Of a stretch of DNA of 64,000 nucleotides, positions 44,130-53,172 are shown piece after piece (position 1 is the first letter of the stretch; every line of letters starts with the position of its first letter). The DNA is from Methanospirillum stamsii. Lineage in GTDB: Archaea > Halobacteriota > Methanomicrobia > Methanomicrobiales > Methanospirillaceae. The DNA lies in assembly GCF_003173335.1 (NCBI RefSeq), contig NZ_QGMZ01000014.1:62001-126000 (forward strand). The letters run 5' to 3'. Made by a program: the position numbers and the translations under genes. Below the pieces are notes generated by a model. The model was given only the letters and a program-made list of their open reading frames with translations, made no database searches and was not told where the DNA came from.

Positions 44130-44834
44130 TCAGGGATTTAAACTGAGTTTTCCGTTATCAATAGAGAAATGCTGCCAGTTCATGGATAATCCCATGGAAC
44201 CCTGCAGACGAATTCTCTTACCTTCTTCATTATTCTGAATTTCAACAACAATGTTCATCAGTTGTTTTATGATAGCCAATGTTTTCTGGTCAAATGATTC
44301 ACTATTAAGCAAAAAAACGCCTATAGATCCCATTTTCCTGAGTTTAGATGTAACGACATGGAGAAACTGATAGATAACATCAATTTTCCGGAACATGAGC
44401 ATTGAGGTTAATGAAAGAATACAATATCTGACAGGAGTCGGGAATAACTGGTTAGGATCATCGGTAAACTCTCCTTTCATGATCTCCTCAGTTAACTGAG
44501 AAAATTTTATGTCCATCCCGGTCAAGTCACTTGGACTTCCGACATATTTTATCTTATGAGTATCTTCTATTGTCGTCAGAGATGTCCGGGTTATCGCATC
44601 AATTACACCAATATAATTAGTATCAAACCCACAACCCGCAAAAAAGTCCAGTAAGTCTTCTGACTGGGTCTCTGTAGATAAGACAATCATGTATTCGTTT
44701 GGCAGAGGTTTAGCCAGTATTGATGCTACCTGTTCTCCGTCACTGAACGCAGGAGCTAAAACAAGGATATTTGTCCCGGGATTAACCCCTCCCTTTTGAT
44801 CTATAATATTGATGCCGGTCAGGTATTTGTACAT
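44130..44834 (-). CDS. Degenerate RecA/KaiC-superfamily protein
   Basis: 234 residues. [20 protein letters not shown] near residue 15 aligns with the N-terminal Walker A region of KaiC/RadA-like ATPases (GG-x2-x-G-x-ILV), but the GKT of the P-loop is missing. A beta-alpha core ([20 protein letters not shown] then VFLLNS) and a terminal beta segment follow, as in archaeal KaiC-like sensors. Probably non-hydrolysing. Situated upstream of dph5. Confidence 0.6.
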   Translation of the reverse strand: MYKYLTGINIIDQKGGVNPGTNILVLAPAFSDGEQVASILAKPLPNEYMIVLSTETQSEDLLDFFAGCGFDTNYIGVIDAITRTSLTTIEDTHKIKYVGSPSDLTGMDIKFSQLTEEIMKGEFTDDPNQLFPTPVRYCILSLTSMLMFRKIDVIYQFLHVVTSKLRKMGSIGVFLLNSESFDQKTLAIIKQLMNIVVEIQNNEEGKRIRLQGSMGLSMNWQHFSIDNGKLSLNP

Positions 44835-45040
44835 CAGTGTTTAAAAAATGGATTTGCTATCTTATTAACCCAATGATATCATACTGCTTCTCTTAGTTCT
44901 TACTATACTGAATCGAATTATTTTATACCTTTCACAAAGAAGTTATAAGGCCAGTAATTCCTGAATTTTTCTGCCTGTCAGGATCATGTTGGATATAAAT
45001 AATAAAGCAACTATGATCTGATTCGGATTTCAAAATATTT

Positions 45041-45700
45041 GTGGAATTTTCCTGGTTTAACCCTGAGGATATAATGATTTATCAGATCTATGAATGGAGA
45101 CTCCTGCGTTATCTGGACAATATTCCTCAGGTAATTTGCTTTATGATCTCGGATGAAGAGATGGAGAATGACCCGGAACAGATTGAACGAATTATCCGTT
45201 GGTGCAGTGAAATATCTGATAAAGTCCGGAAAAATAATTCCTCCTGTCCGGGAATAAAAGAAATAATTGTTCATATCAGTACGTCAAATCCGGATGAAGT
45301 TCCGGGTTACCTTTCTTATATCCGTTCATTATCATCGTTTGTTTCTCTAGATCTCCATTATGGAGATAATACCGAGAGAAGTGGCGCTGGTATTCCTGTT
45401 ACTGTTGCTATTGGAAAATCAGGGCGCGAGGAGATTGCTGATGCAATTCAGTCCATGGCTCTTGATAATGTATCTTCAAAAGATGTAACCCCAGAGTTAC
45501 TTGAGAAGTACCTGACATTTTCTCACAGTCCGGATTTTATGATTAAAACCGGCGGGGCACATCTTGTTGATTTTTTAATCTGGCAATCTGTTTATTCTGA
45601 ATTGTTTTTTCTTGATTTAAACTGGGAGAGGATAAGAAAAATTGATCTTGTCCGCGCGTTCAGGGATTATTTATCAAGAAGCCGCAGATTTGGTTCGTAA
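45041..45700 (+). CDS. cis-Prenyltransferase homologue lacking catalytic N-terminal motif (accessory subunit-like)
   Basis: 219 residues. The C-terminal ~85 residues match UPP-synthase/cis-prenyltransferase regions IV-V closely: SPDFMIKTGGAHLVDFLIWQ, YSELFFLDLNW and AFRDYLSRSRRFG. The N-terminal half keeps a weak similarity only; the H-x-A-x-I-x-D-G-N pyrophosphate-binding motif is absent. This resembles NgBR/Nus1-type partners of heteromeric enzymes. It converges, 11 nt apart, on a complete cis-prenyltransferase. Start codon could be further in (ATG 45074). Confidence 0.75.
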   Translation: MEFSWFNPEDIMIYQIYEWRLLRYLDNIPQVICFMISDEEMENDPEQIERIIRWCSEISDKVRKNNSSCPGIKEIIVHISTSNPDEVPGYLSYIRSLSSFVSLDLHYGDNTERSGAGIPVTVAIGKSGREEIADAIQSMALDNVSSKDVTPELLEKYLTFSHSPDFMIKTGGAHLVDFLIWQSVYSELFFLDLNWERIRKIDLVRAFRDYLSRSRRFGS

Positions 45701-45711
45701 AAAAAGGGTAG

Positions 45712-46488
45712 TCAGGAATGAGATTTCTTTCTCATTTCCTGTCTTTCGGAATAAACTCTTATTGCACGGAGCATATCGAGTTTCCTGAACATCGGCCAGT
45801 ATGGAGCACAGAAATAAACCGCTGATTCATGTCCGTTTGCAAGCCAGGGTAGAAAATTAGATGTTCTGCATTCATTCCCTGTTCTGATTATCAAATCAAC
45901 CGGGGGAATCGTAACATTGTTTCCATAGAGGTTTTCTTCAAAGAGATCCGGTGTTATTTGCTCTTTAGTTATCCGGTTATTTTGAACATCATCTAGTAAT
46001 TTGGCGGTTGTTCTGAGCATTTCATTTCTTCCGCCATATGCAAGTGCCATATTCAGATAGAAGTTATCATAATGAGCAGTCGCTGCTTCTGCCTGTTCTA
46101 ATGCTCCTTTCAAATCATCCGGAAGCATATCCCTGTCACCAATCATCTGGATATGAATTCCATATTTATGGACGCGCTCATCAATGCTGATTCGGGTTAA
46201 TTTTTCCTTGAAGAGTTGAAACAGATTCTTTATCTCTTCATCAGTCCTGCTGAAATTTTCAGTGGAAAATGTGTAGAGCGTGATGTGCCGGATTCCAAGT
46301 TCCTGTGCCCATTCCAATACCTCTTCAGTTCTGTCTGCACCTGCCCGGTGACCGGAGGATGTTGCGATTCCCTTCTTTTTGGCAAATCTCCGGTTCCCAT
46401 CCTGAATGATGGCTATATGAACCGGAATATGAGTACATTGTTTTGTAATGGTGTATTCATAGAGGTGCTCAATCAACCTTCGAATCAT
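45712..46488 (-). CDS. uppS: cis-Prenyltransferase (undecaprenyl/dolichyl diphosphate synthase family)
   Basis: 258 residues. Catalytic region I HIAIIQDGNRRFAKKKG near residue 25, region II ITLYTFSTENFSR near 72, LNMALAYGGRNEML near 143 and region V IIRTGNECRTSNFLPW near 199. It makes the polyprenyl diphosphate chain of the glycosyl carrier lipid. Cotranscribed with the upstream radical SAM gene (4-nt overlap). Probable partner: the homologue at 45041. Confidence 0.93.
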   Translation of the reverse strand: MIRRLIEHLYEYTITKQCTHIPVHIAIIQDGNRRFAKKKGIATSSGHRAGADRTEEVLEWAQELGIRHITLYTFSTENFSRTDEEIKNLFQLFKEKLTRISIDERVHKYGIHIQMIGDRDMLPDDLKGALEQAEAATAHYDNFYLNMALAYGGRNEMLRTTAKLLDDVQNNRITKEQITPDLFEENLYGNNVTIPPVDLIIRTGNECRTSNFLPWLANGHESAVYFCAPYWPMFRKLDMLRAIRVYSERQEMRKKSHS

Positions 46489-47498
46489 GCTGGTGTCACC
46501 TCGATAATGATACCGCCATCCGGGTATCGTTCAACATAATATGCCGGACCTTCGATGAAATCCGCGATATCTTCCAATATCCACCAGCCCATTTCTATCC
46601 GGTCATCAAAGCGGTTAAAAAGTGAATCATCCGGCTCTCCTGGCATGCTGATATGTCTGCCATCGCATTCCCATACCCCATAGATGACTGTACCGTCCTC
46701 AGTTATTTCTTCAAATTCTCTGGCTGTGTTTGATGCGACCCGTTTCAGTCTCATTCTGAGTTGGACTCTGTCCTTGAAATCAGAGGAACACCAGTGCACT
46801 TTTTGGTGTTTTACTATGTTCTGGGCGGATTCCCATCCCCCTTGAGTGGCATTAGAAACATCTCCCCTGAGCAGAAAACCTCTTCTCCTCATCTCATGGG
46901 CATTAGAATCTCCCCATTCAAGCTCATTAATATTGAGAAAATCTACATATGGGAGATAATGTTCAAGATCATCCAGATTTGACAGGGAAGGAACTTCAAT
47001 TCCTGTATCAAATCCAAGTTCTTTTGCCAGTTGAATACTGGTATGGTAGGGGGTATGTTCAAGTTCCTTCCATAGAGAGTTTGGAGGGTGGAAACGGATT
47101 TCGTCCACCAGTCCCTGGATAGAAATGAGTGTTTCTCTGTCCGGGGTGGATGCAGTATAGAGATGTATCTGATGCTCTGGGCCAAATTCGTCTTTTAATG
47201 CCTGTGAATATTGTACCAGACGATCCGGTTTAACAAAGGGTTCACCACCTGTTATGCCGGTACCAAGGGCGGACATCCGCTTTGCTACCGAAATCATTTC
47301 TTCTGGAGAAGAAATCAGGTGCTCATTTGCATAGATACGATCCTGGTTTTTTCTGTCTTTTGAAAGCGGACAATACCAGCAATCACGATGGCAGATGCCA
47401 GTCAGGAAAAGTACGAGTTTGGCTCCTTCATAACAGAGTTTGCATCCAGCAGAAAGTCTACTATGAGGAGGAATATCTTCAGTATTGTTATCTTCCAT
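46485..47498 (-). CDS. Radical SAM protein (COG2108-like)
   Basis: 337 residues. The radical SAM cluster motif is CHRDCWYCPL near residue 38, with SAM-binding GTGITGGEPFVKPDR near 75. Two extra cysteines precede it (SAGCKLCYEGAKLV). The C-terminal part contains GVWECDGRHISMPGE. The family resembles pyruvate-formate-lyase-activating-like archaeal proteins of unknown substrate. The overlap with uppS makes a lipid-related role conceivable but not shown. Confidence 0.82.
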   Translation of the reverse strand: MEDNNTEDIPPHSRLSAGCKLCYEGAKLVLFLTGICHRDCWYCPLSKDRKNQDRIYANEHLISSPEEMISVAKRMSALGTGITGGEPFVKPDRLVQYSQALKDEFGPEHQIHLYTASTPDRETLISIQGLVDEIRFHPPNSLWKELEHTPYHTSIQLAKELGFDTGIEVPSLSNLDDLEHYLPYVDFLNINELEWGDSNAHEMRRRGFLLRGDVSNATQGGWESAQNIVKHQKVHWCSSDFKDRVQLRMRLKRVASNTAREFEEITEDGTVIYGVWECDGRHISMPGEPDDSLFNRFDDRIEMGWWILEDIADFIEGPAYYVERYPDGGIIIEVTPA

Positions 47499-47699
47499 TG
47501 CGAATCAGATATTTTCCATCTATATTGAATAACGAGAGATATATACTATCCGGAGAGTGGGGTTATACTTAAAACAGGTTTTGCATGGATCATTTTTTTC
47601 TGTTCTGATAGTGTCAGAAATATATTGTTCCAGGATGAATGAAATAAAAAAACCAATTGTGATACTACATTAAATACAATAGGGTAGAATTTTGTTGCA

Positions 47700-49031
47700 A
47701 TGTCTGATCCTAACGTTAATAAAATGCTTGAACGCATAAAGGCAGATAATGTAAAATTTATCCGGCTTCAATTCAATGATATCCTTGGCATCCCAAAAAA
47801 CGTAGCAATACCGGTTAAACAGGTTGAGAAGGCTCTGACCGAAGGAATCTGGATTGATGGTTCCTCAATTGAAGGTTTTGCCCGGATTGATGAATCTGAT
47901 ATGATTCTCAAACCTGATTTGGATACATATCAGATTCTCCCCTGGAGACCTGTTGACAAAAAAGCCGCCCGGTTTATCTGTGATGTATATACCTACGGTA
48001 ATAAACCGTTTGAAGGTGACCCGAGATCCGTTCTCAAGAAAAATCTTGCTGAAGCAGCAAAACTCGGGTATACCTATAACTGTGGTCCGGAACTTGAATT
48101 TTTTGTTTTTAAGAGAGATGAAAATGGTCAGCCAACAACAGAATTTGTTGATCATGGAGGATATTTTGATCTTGCACCAAGTGATGCAGCAGAAGATCTT
48201 CGTCGGGAAATTGTACTTGCTCTCACTGACATGGGCTTTGAAATTGAAGCATCCCATCATGAAGTCGCCGATTCCCAGCATGAAATCGACTTCAAGTATG
48301 GTGATGCATTATCTGTTGCTGACAAGGTTATCACTTTTAAGTTTGCAGCAAAGACCCTTGCGCTGATGAATGGGCTTCATGCAACCTTTATGGCAAAACC
48401 TATTAGTCGCATTGCCGGGACCGGTATGCATACTCATGGTTCCTTGAGCAAAGATGGCAAAAACGTGTTCTTTGATCCGAGTGCAGAGAATCAGATCTCT
48501 GATGTCATGTTATATTATATCGGAGGATTGATGAAGCATGCAAAGGCAATTGCCCGTCTCGGAAATCCGACCATTAACTCATACAAGCGTCTTGTTCCTG
48601 GATATGAAGCACCGGTTTACATCACCTGGAGTGCAGCAAATCGTTCTGCCATGATTCGTGTTCCTGCAGCCCGTGGAAACAGTACCCGTGCCGAGCTTCG
48701 AAGTCCCGATCCGACCTGTAACCCCTATCTTCTCTTCTCAGCAATGATTGCTGCAGGTTTAGATGGTATCAATAATAAAATTCTCCCACCCCCGGCTACT
48801 GATGTGAATATCTATCACCTCAGTCCTGAAGAAATAAAGAGTCGTGGAATAGAAATGCTTCCGGGCTCACTAATTGAAGCAAACAATGAATTATTAAAGG
48901 ATAAGGTTATCTGCGATGCACTGGGGCCGCATATTATTGAAAACCTGACAAAAATTGCAATCGCTGAAGAAGAATCATTCCGCCTCACCGTTCATCCATG
49001 GGAAGTTGAGCGATACATAAATAATTACTAA
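47700..49031 (+). CDS. glnA: Glutamine synthetase, type I
   Basis: 443 residues. IWIDGSSIEGFARIDESDM near residue 50, metal and glutamate site GPELEFFVF near 127, HEVADSQHEIDFKYGD near 189, ATP site and MIRVPAARG near 319. The length and lack of a recognisable adenylylation-loop Tyr block suit the GSI-alpha type. Ammonia assimilation. A G-GAA-type NrpR operator was looked for upstream and not found; an A/T-rich promoter region precedes the ATG. A long T-tract follows the stop (49032-49049). Confidence 0.97.
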   Translation: MSDPNVNKMLERIKADNVKFIRLQFNDILGIPKNVAIPVKQVEKALTEGIWIDGSSIEGFARIDESDMILKPDLDTYQILPWRPVDKKAARFICDVYTYGNKPFEGDPRSVLKKNLAEAAKLGYTYNCGPELEFFVFKRDENGQPTTEFVDHGGYFDLAPSDAAEDLRREIVLALTDMGFEIEASHHEVADSQHEIDFKYGDALSVADKVITFKFAAKTLALMNGLHATFMAKPISRIAGTGMHTHGSLSKDGKNVFFDPSAENQISDVMLYYIGGLMKHAKAIARLGNPTINSYKRLVPGYEAPVYITWSAANRSAMIRVPAARGNSTRAELRSPDPTCNPYLLFSAMIAAGLDGINNKILPPPATDVNIYHLSPEEIKSRGIEMLPGSLIEANNELLKDKVICDALGPHIIENLTKIAIAEEESFRLTVHPWEVERYINNY

Positions 49032-49047
49032 ATTTTTTTCTCTTTTT

Positions 49048-50007
49048 TTGAAAACTCATAGTTCTTATAGTTCCTTATTAAATCTGTATATGATGGAAAT
49101 TCCAAGGGAACAGGTATGTATTCTCATTCCTACCCTGAATGAAGAACCTACGATCGGATCACTGATAAAAAATTTTTTGAAAACTGGCTATTCTGATATT
49201 TTAGTCATTGACGGAAATAGTACCGACAATACCCGGAAGATTGCAACAGAATCCGGAGCCAGAGTCATTATTCAGGATGGAAAAGGAAAAGGTGCTGCAT
49301 TTATCCAGGCAATAAAATATCTCTCAAAACCATACGTAATTCTTATTGACGGAGATAATACCTATGATCCAGAAGATGCAGATTTCCTGGTTGAACCACT
49401 ATTGAGTGGTCATGACCAGGTTATTGGAAACCGCCTCATAAGATCAAATAATGCTGCATTTAATCGTCTGAACCTTTTTGGTAACCGGGTTTTAAACTGG
49501 CTTTTTCAGGTTGGTCATGGTAGTTACCTGTATGATCTCCTGACCGGATATCGTTCATTTACGCTTGAATCCCTGCAGAGGATGCGGTTATATGAAGAGG
49601 GATTTGGTATTGAGACGGAAATATCTTCAGAAGCTGTTCGTAATGATGACAGGATTGCAATTATTCCGGTAAAGTACGGTGTCAGGGTTGGGACAGAGAC
49701 AAAACTTGATCCGGTCCATGATGGAATAAAAATTGCGAGGACCATCTACCGTCTCGCAAAAATGAATAACCCGATGTTTTATTTTGGGATAATCGGCCTA
49801 ACATTTCTTGTATCTGGTGGTCTGATTGGTATCTATATTGTTCTTGACTGGTTCAAAAATATCGACCATCTTCCTTTGACAATCCTGACGATGATGCTGG
49901 TTATTGTGGGTATTCAGGTTATTATGTTCGGGATTCAATCTGACATCCAGCTTGCAAATCAACGCGAGTTTATTAAAGAAATCAGAAGGTTAAGACGGGA
50001 GAAATAA
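49048..50007 (+). CDS. GT2-family glycosyltransferase, AglJ/dolichyl-phosphate sugar transferase-like
   Basis: 319 residues (305 if the ATG at 49090 is used, which places the start at MMEIPREQVCILIPTLNEE and is more family-like). GT2 motifs: LIPTLNEEPTIGSLI, VIDGNSTDNT and the D-x-D region LIDGDNTYDPEDA near residue 106. Two C-terminal membrane helices (~239-260, 269-291). It resembles AglJ, which puts the first sugar on dolichyl phosphate for S-layer N-glycosylation. The polyprenyl carrier synthase is encoded 3 kb away. Confidence 0.85.
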   Translation: MKTHSSYSSLLNLYMMEIPREQVCILIPTLNEEPTIGSLIKNFLKTGYSDILVIDGNSTDNTRKIATESGARVIIQDGKGKGAAFIQAIKYLSKPYVILIDGDNTYDPEDADFLVEPLLSGHDQVIGNRLIRSNNAAFNRLNLFGNRVLNWLFQVGHGSYLYDLLTGYRSFTLESLQRMRLYEEGFGIETEISSEAVRNDDRIAIIPVKYGVRVGTETKLDPVHDGIKIARTIYRLAKMNNPMFYFGIIGLTFLVSGGLIGIYIVLDWFKNIDHLPLTILTMMLVIVGIQVIMFGIQSDIQLANQREFIKEIRRLRREK

Positions 50008-50065
50008 ATTTCTTCTCTAATTGTAACCTTTATCTGTAATTATCAATAATATGAATGGTGCAATT

Positions 50066-50136
50066 GCGGTAATAGTCTAGCGGCAGGACAGGGGCTTCCC
50101 AAGCCCTTAGCCCGGGTTCGATCCCCGGTTACCGCA
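50066..50136 (+). tRNA. tRNA-Gly(CCC)
   Basis: 71 nt folding into a full cloverleaf: acceptor GCGGTAA/TTACCGC with discriminator A, D stem GTCT/GGAC, anticodon stem GGGGC/GCCCT with loop TTCCCAA (anticodon CCC), T stem CCGGG/CCCGG with loop TTCGATC. No intron and no encoded CCA. Confidence 0.97.
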
Positions 50137-50287
50137 TCTAAAGTTATATAATACTATTCTAACTTTTTTATCAATAATTAGTCTCAATATGAATGACCAT
50201 TCTATTGTTTAGAAACTTGTATCACTCTAAAACTCTTACGATTAATAGAGAAGATTTTATCTGAATCATCATGGGGTGGAGAGACTG

Positions 50288-50962
50288 GTGTCAGAAGATA
50301 ACCTGAAGGCCGTCTGCATATATGCACGTAATCAGAAAGGTGTCCTCAAAGAGATTGCCGGAACCTTTGCAGAACATAATGCTAATATTGTAATGATCCA
50401 CCTTGAAACAATTCAGGGTCGGACCGAAGATGTATTTGATGAGCTTTATATTGAATATGAAGGTGTGGTAAACCAGGATGCTCTGCTTTTGTCTCTTCAA
50501 TCGTTATCCGGAGTAAAAGATGTTATAGAGCATATCTCCTTTGGTGATATTTATGGAAAAAGAGTCATCATTATCGGGGGTGGAGCCCAGGTTGCCCAGG
50601 TAGCGATGGGCGCAGTCAATGAAGCTGACCGTCATAATATCAGGGGAGAAAGAATTTCTGTCGATACCATTCCATTAGTTGGTGAAAAAACCCTGACACA
50701 GGCTGTTGATGCAGTAACACGCCTCCCCAGGGTGGAAATTCTGGTCCTGGCCGGATCGATAATGGGTGGAGATGTATCACGAGCGGTTGACAGAGTTAAG
50801 GAAGCAGGTATTCCGGTTATAGCGCTAAACATGGCCGGAAGTGTTGTTGATCATGCTGACCTGATTGTTACCGATCCAATTCAGGCCGGAATTTTTGCAG
50901 TTATGCATGTTTCAAAAATTGCAGTATTTGATGTGAACCGTGTGAGGGGGAGAAAATTCTGA
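50288..50962 (+). CDS. ACT-domain regulatory protein (DUF5612-like)
   Basis: 224 residues from GTG 50288, preceded by GGTGGAG at ~6 nt; a GTG at 50276 is possible. An N-terminal ACT domain (AVCIYARNQKGVLKEIAGTF, residues ~6-75) is joined to a ~140-residue alpha/beta domain with a glycine loop KRVIIIGGGAQVAQVAMG and GSIMGGDVSRAVDRVKEAGI. The layout matches the archaeal ACT+DUF5612 family, of unknown function, possibly an amino-acid-sensing regulator. Its stop overlaps the proposed CTG start of the Sua5 gene. Confidence 0.72.
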   Translation: MSEDNLKAVCIYARNQKGVLKEIAGTFAEHNANIVMIHLETIQGRTEDVFDELYIEYEGVVNQDALLLSLQSLSGVKDVIEHISFGDIYGKRVIIIGGGAQVAQVAMGAVNEADRHNIRGERISVDTIPLVGEKTLTQAVDAVTRLPRVEILVLAGSIMGGDVSRAVDRVKEAGIPVIALNMAGSVVDHADLIVTDPIQAGIFAVMHVSKIAVFDVNRVRGRKF

Positions 50963-51537
50963 ATTCACAAATTGAAAGGGCTATTAATGTCCTGATGCAC
51001 GACGGTCTGATTGTGTATCCAACTGATACGCTCTATGGTCTTGGGGCCGACGCTCTCTCTGATGAAGCAATTTTAAAAGTTTTTGAAGCCAAGGGGAGAG
51101 AATATCATCGTCCGATCTCAATTGCAGTATCTGATGTTGAGATGATGGAGGCGGTTGCCTATATTGATGAGATATCACAGGCATGTATTGATGAGTTTTT
51201 GCCCGGCCCTGTCACCATTGTGTTAAAAGCCAGAAATATTTTGTCCCCATATCTGACCGCAGGGACCAAAAAAATCGGAATCCGATATCCTGATCATGAA
51301 ACGGCTCTGGAAATCATAAAAAAATATGACAGTCCGATTACTGCAACCAGTGCGAATATCTCCGGAGGGCCTGAACCTCTCAGCATCGAGTTATGTAATG
51401 TTCCATATGATTTTGCGGTGAATGCAGGACAGCTTCCTGGAACTCCATCAACGGTAGTAGATCTTGTTGATGGGGAGATTATCCGTGCCGGGGCTGATAT
51501 TGAAAAGATTGCAGCCTTTCTTGCAAAGTGGTGCTGA
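50959..51537 (+). CDS. Sua5/YrdC L-threonylcarbamoyladenylate synthase, probable CTG start
   Basis: YrdC core LIVYPTDTLYGLGADALSDE, KGREYHRPISIAV, PGPVTIVLKA and TATSANISGGPEP are plain; the enzyme makes the activated precursor of tRNA t6A37. The first in-frame ATG (50995) would cut off the usual N-terminal helix (SQIERAINVL), which is encoded upstream. No ATG, GTG or TTG exists back to the in-frame stop at 50929. A CTG at 50959-50961, overlapping the previous stop as CTGA and preceded by GAGGGGGAG, is the best start candidate. Length then 192 residues. Confidence 0.88.
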   Translation: MNSQIERAINVLMHDGLIVYPTDTLYGLGADALSDEAILKVFEAKGREYHRPISIAVSDVEMMEAVAYIDEISQACIDEFLPGPVTIVLKARNILSPYLTAGTKKIGIRYPDHETALEIIKKYDSPITATSANISGGPEPLSIELCNVPYDFAVNAGQLPGTPSTVVDLVDGEIIRAGADIEKIAAFLAKWC

Positions 51538-52466
51538 TGAACCCGATTCGTCTTCGTGATTTTATCAAAGATAAAAACGGGTGGTATTATGCCGTTGCTG
51601 CTTATGATAATGATTCCCGGATAGGTTCTGTTTTACGGTATATCCCAGATAATTCCGGAGATAGGGTAGATAGTGCGGGCACCAGGTACCGAAAGGTGGA
51701 TTTTGAAGAGGCATATCAGATAATTTCCAGAGCCCATCCGGACTGGAGTGACCTGGTACATCGGGTTCCGCAATCAGAGGTTTCCTCGGTTCTTAAACCG
51801 GATGAACGGTTCGAAGATATCATGGCATCCCACTCCAGGGTTTCAAAACTGGTCAAAGCACTGCATCTGCCTCCCTGTTCGTTTGGGGTCACCGGATCCC
51901 TTCTTTGTGGGCTTGGAAGTGTCAGTTCAGATATTGACGGGGTGGTTTATGGTGACGCATTCAGGTATGCCCAAAAACAACTTGTCCAGTCGATAAAAGA
52001 AGGGAGTATCGAGGAACTAAGTGATGAACTCTGGAATACGGTGTATAAAAAACGAAATCCTGACACTTCATATGAAGAATTCATTCTGCATGAGAAAAGG
52101 AAACTCAACCGGGGACAGGTAGACGGGACCTATTTTGATCTTCTCTATACCCGGGCATACCAGGATCTTCCGGGATTTAAAATGGAGAAAGGGGAGATCC
52201 TTGGGAAAAAGACAATTGAAGCAATGGTTACCGATGATCGCTTCGTATTTGATAGTCCGGCTATCTATGAGATTAACCACCCGGAAATCTCAAGAGTCTT
52301 ATCATTTACCCATACTTACACCGGTCAGGCTTTTACCGGAGAATTGATTGAAGCCAGGGGAGTTATTGAACAGCATGGGAAGGAAAAATGGCTGGTCGTC
52401 GGCACCACCCGTGAAGCGAAGGGTGAACATATCCGATCGTTATCACTTCTTGAACAGGCCGGATAA
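51537..52466 (+). CDS. COG1665-type archaeal protein, predicted nucleotidyltransferase
   Basis: 309 residues from ATG 51537, overlapping the Sua5 stop by one base (TGATG). NPIRLRDFIKDKNGWYYAV at the start, GVTGSLLCGLGSVSSDIDGV near residue 117 (a G-S-x8-S-D-x-D nucleotidyltransferase-like motif), and HTYTGQAFTGELIEARGVIE near 262. The family is archaeal and uncharacterised. Context with Sua5 hints at a tRNA role. Its 3' end overlaps an opposing Cas4-like gene by 24 nt. Confidence 0.78.
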   Translation: MNPIRLRDFIKDKNGWYYAVAAYDNDSRIGSVLRYIPDNSGDRVDSAGTRYRKVDFEEAYQIISRAHPDWSDLVHRVPQSEVSSVLKPDERFEDIMASHSRVSKLVKALHLPPCSFGVTGSLLCGLGSVSSDIDGVVYGDAFRYAQKQLVQSIKEGSIEELSDELWNTVYKKRNPDTSYEEFILHEKRKLNRGQVDGTYFDLLYTRAYQDLPGFKMEKGEILGKKTIEAMVTDDRFVFDSPAIYEINHPEISRVLSFTHTYTGQAFTGELIEARGVIEQHGKEKWLVVGTTREAKGEHIRSLSLLEQAG

Positions 52467-53141
52467 TCTCCGTGGTTCATGGCTTTTACATTTTTCTTCA
52501 AACCGGCACCATGAACAGGGCGGTTTCATTGGTTTTGGAGGGAATTCTCCATTTTCAATCTTTTGAATCTGCCTGAGGATAAGTAGCACCTGTCTTTTGT
52601 CCCTGGGTGATGGTTCGTAATATCTGATGATTCCGGAGGGAATGTATTCAATATAGATACCGGATGGCCGGCCGTTTCCGGTCTCCCATATGCAAAGAAG
52701 AAGAGCAGCGGCTCTGATACGGTCTTCCGGCCAGCATCCGGTTTTAGGTGATGGTGTACATCTGGTAAGAGTGCATTCACCCGTTCCGGCATCATATTTG
52801 TCAAGAAGTCCGTATAGGTGAAGTTTATTGGAATGGACAGTAATATCAAGATCTGTCCAGGGTCTTACCGGAGCAGTTATCATAGCCTGAAGACAGGATG
52901 TGAGAAAGGGTCGTTTATCTGGTGAAATATCCGGGTGTATCATGCAGATGGTATTCCAGATGTTCTCTTCATCTGCATCCTTTTCTGCGACTGATATTTG
53001 TTTACAAATGGAATATTTCTCCGACGATTTCCATTCAGTGTTTTTTAAAAAATAATATTGCCTGGGACAATGAAATGCCCGGATTAATGATGATATGGCA
53101 ATTTCCGGATGATTTTTTTTGCCAGATAAAGATGCGGTCAT
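52443..53141 (-). CDS. Cas4-like PD-(D/E)XK-family protein with degraded catalytic motif
   Basis: 232 residues. The N-terminal Fe-S cysteine block AISSLIRAFHCPRQYYFLK and the C-terminal cluster CSWCRFEEKC frame a Cas4/Dna2-like nuclease core. GLLDKYD near residue 114 keeps the first metal-binding Asp, but the E-x-K motif is replaced (ECTLTRCTPSPK) and the Q of motif QxxxY by Ala (RIRAAALLL). It may be a non-nucleolytic Fe-S DNA-binding protein. No CRISPR array or other cas gene is in the window. Confidence 0.7.
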   Translation of the reverse strand: MTASLSGKKNHPEIAISSLIRAFHCPRQYYFLKNTEWKSSEKYSICKQISVAEKDADEENIWNTICMIHPDISPDKRPFLTSCLQAMITAPVRPWTDLDITVHSNKLHLYGLLDKYDAGTGECTLTRCTPSPKTGCWPEDRIRAAALLLCIWETGNGRPSGIYIEYIPSGIIRYYEPSPRDKRQVLLILRQIQKIENGEFPPKPMKPPCSWCRFEEKCKSHEPRRLSGLFKK

Positions 53142-53172
53142 TTTATGGGAATGGCTGTCACATAGGTGAGAG

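Noticed and set aside
47499-47699. NrpR-type operator before glnA
   Set aside because: No GGAA-N6-TTCC-like dyad could be found in the upstream region.
52443-53141. Functional CRISPR-associated Cas4
   Set aside because: Catalytic E-x-K and Q motifs are missing, and there is no repeat array or other cas gene in the window.
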